Shown here piece after piece: positions 62,636 to 64,000 of a DNA stretch of 64,000 nucleotides; position 1 is the stretch's first letter; each line of letters opens with the position of its first letter. The DNA lies in NCBI GenBank assembly GCA_037975125.1, contig CM075850.1, positions 130,548,181 through 130,612,180 of the forward strand. The letters run 5' to 3'. Made by a program: the position numbers and the translations under genes. Under the pieces are notes generated by a model, which saw only the letters and a program-made list of their open reading frames with translations, searched no databases and had not been told where the DNA came from. Source of the DNA: Latrodectus hesperus. Lineage: Eukaryota > Arthropoda > Arachnida > Araneae > Theridiidae.

Positions 62636-63650
62636 TAGGTTGAAAGATCACAGAGGACGGCGATGCACGAAGCAACAGGTCTAGGCACAGAGTTAATGAG
62701 AATACGGATGGCGTCCCGAGGAATGGCTCTCCATTCCCTGTCAACCATTATCCAAAGTGTATCTTATGAAGAATGAACGCGTTTGGATAATAATTCCATT
62801 TATTATCCAAACGCGTTCAATTGGTGAGAGACCTGGTCAGCATGGTGGCCAGGGAAATAGCTGTACACCTTGCAGGAAAGTTGGTTGATGCAAGCAAAGT
62901 GCGGTAGGGCGTTATCCTGCTGATAAAGGGCACTGAGCATCCCTTGAAAGTAGGGGAGTGTCACCGGCCGCAGCACATAATTCATGTAACGTTGCGCTTT
63001 CATAGTGACGTGAATACGAACTAGAGATGACCTGGAATCGTACGTAGTGGCTCCTAAAAACATGATGCTGCATTGTCACACGGTGGGGGCATTCTACAAT
63101 TGCTGCAGGATTTGACTTGATTCCACGTCGACAACATACTCGTTCGCGGTGACTATCACTGAAGAAACAGAAGCATGAATCACCTGAGAAGACGATCCTG
63201 TGCCACACCGTCGTCCACATCGCTCTTCTTCAACGCCATTCCAGACGTTGGCGTCTATACTGAGACGTCACTGACAGTCTTCTTAACGGATGGCATGAAT
63301 GCAGGCAGCTAGCAGCCAGTCGTCGACAAATAGTTCTGTTCGACATGGGAGCATTCAGGGTGTCTTGCACATGCTGCAGAACTTCAGTAGACGTGCTTTG
63401 CGGGAACACTTCCGTCGCATGTGTCGATCCACGCGTGCTGACGTTACTCTGACTGCACAGGCATCCTACAAACGTTCAGCAGTTCCTTGTTCCAACCAAC
63501 TTCCCCACAGCCGGTACACTGTGAACACGTCTGGGGATCTATCGGCTGCAATTTGCCGTAAGGACCAACCTGCCCCTCTCAGTCTGATCACCATGCCCCT
63601 CATAAACTCGTCTATCTGCTGGAACTAAGTCCGTCGATGATGGTCTTGCA
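62636..63650 (-). pseudogene. Tc1-like transposase pseudogene
   Basis: Minus-strand pieces read in order: MRGMVIRLRGAGWSLRQIAA (N-terminal helix-turn-helix, near 63605), VFSGDSCFCFFSDSHRERV (first catalytic Asp), GATTYDSRSSLVRI, MKAQRYMNYVLRP, YQQDNALPHFA (second Asp), then REWRAIPRDAIRILINS and the C-terminal end at a stop near 62636. Frameshifts separate the blocks. About 30 residues around the third catalytic residue are replaced by a fold-back duplication at 62774-62819. Terminal repeats were not identified. It lies in urocanase intron 4. Confidence 0.85.
62774..62819. repeat. Perfect 20-bp inverted repeat inside the Tc1 pseudogene
   Basis: TGAACGCGTTTGGATAATAA (62774-62793) and its exact reverse complement (62800-62819) flank the 6-nt loop TTCCAT. 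One arm is transposase sequence (IERVW region) and the other is its inverted copy. Confidence 0.95.
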
Positions 63651-64000
63651 TTCTTTGCAATTACAGATATCCTTTGCGACAAGAACAATCTTTCAATGAT
63701 TATTTTCCATGCAGTAATAACGACGTGAATATTGTCCACTCTGCAGTTTCCTCACCTTATATCGTAACCTATGTGCTCTTGAGAACTGCTCATTTCACAT
63801 CATTTGCATCACTCGATTAGGTGCGTCTACCATGAAATTTACATAATTTTCTGGGCACGCCTTTTTGGTGTTGCATTTTCAATGTCGCACAGTGTATTTG
63901 GAAGCGTTAATGGACTCAACTGTATTTGTTTCCTGTGTCTGACAGTGTTTAATCTTCGTGTAGACAGAGTATTTAATTCTGGAATCTGTGTTTGAAATAG

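Noticed and set aside
63299..63628. 109-codon plus-strand open frame at the right edge
   Set aside because: It is antisense to the Tc1 transposase N-terminal region, whose minus-strand reading matches the family.

Overview
This is nuclear DNA from an animal. It is very AT-rich, with small exons spread over kilobase introns (GT/AG boundaries), AATAAA signals, long (TA)n microsatellites and a dense layer of transposon relics. No prokaryotic feature is present. An arachnid, probably a spider, is the best guess. That is an inference from IRSp53 exons resembling the fly protein, a mix of mariner, Tc1, Tigger, hAT and piggyBac-like DNA elements, and RNase H-bearing LINE and SINE families of a type I associate with spider genomes.

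Three host genes, all on the + strand, can be assembled exon by exon. (1) 10201-19671: the 3' eleven coding exons of an IRSp53/BAIAP2 orthologue (IMD/I-BAR plus SH3), 431 residues, fully in frame, with the 5' exons upstream of the window. (2) 30527-42545: a complete four-exon gene for a 197-residue Cor1/SYCP3 protein, the meiotic chromosome-axis (lateral element) component. (3) 48968-58333: the first four coding exons of urocanate hydratase (histidine breakdown), with the rest beyond the right edge. The three genes have no functional link; they are neighbours.

Between IRSp53 and SYCP3 lies a full-length RNase H-containing LINE (24644-30033). It has three intact ORFs, an exact 11-bp target-site duplication and a 3' tail of four TAACC units, the same sequence as the arthropod telomere repeat. 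SYCP3 introns hold a Tigger/pogo relic, two mariners (one near-intact but with a catalytic Asp-to-Asn change), a minus-strand LINE fragment and a Tc1 relic. Urocanase introns hold a tRNA-head SINE, an internally deleted LINE derivative with exact TSDs, an RNase H relic, a 5S-rRNA-like-head SINE, a hAT element and a Tc1 pseudogene.

The main cross-cutting observation is that several unrelated-looking retroelement copies (LINE relics on both strands and SINEs with tRNA-like or 5S-like heads) end in the same architecture: a short stem-loop, a linker of about 10-20 nt, then a CAACAACAAC-type tail. The stem sequences differ while pairing is kept, which suggests one LINE machinery recognising a 3' hairpin and serving several SINE families. 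A second pattern is fold-back inverted duplications inside two dead transposase genes. The first 10.2 kb and much of 42.6-48.9 kb and 59-60.8 kb show only decayed repeats.
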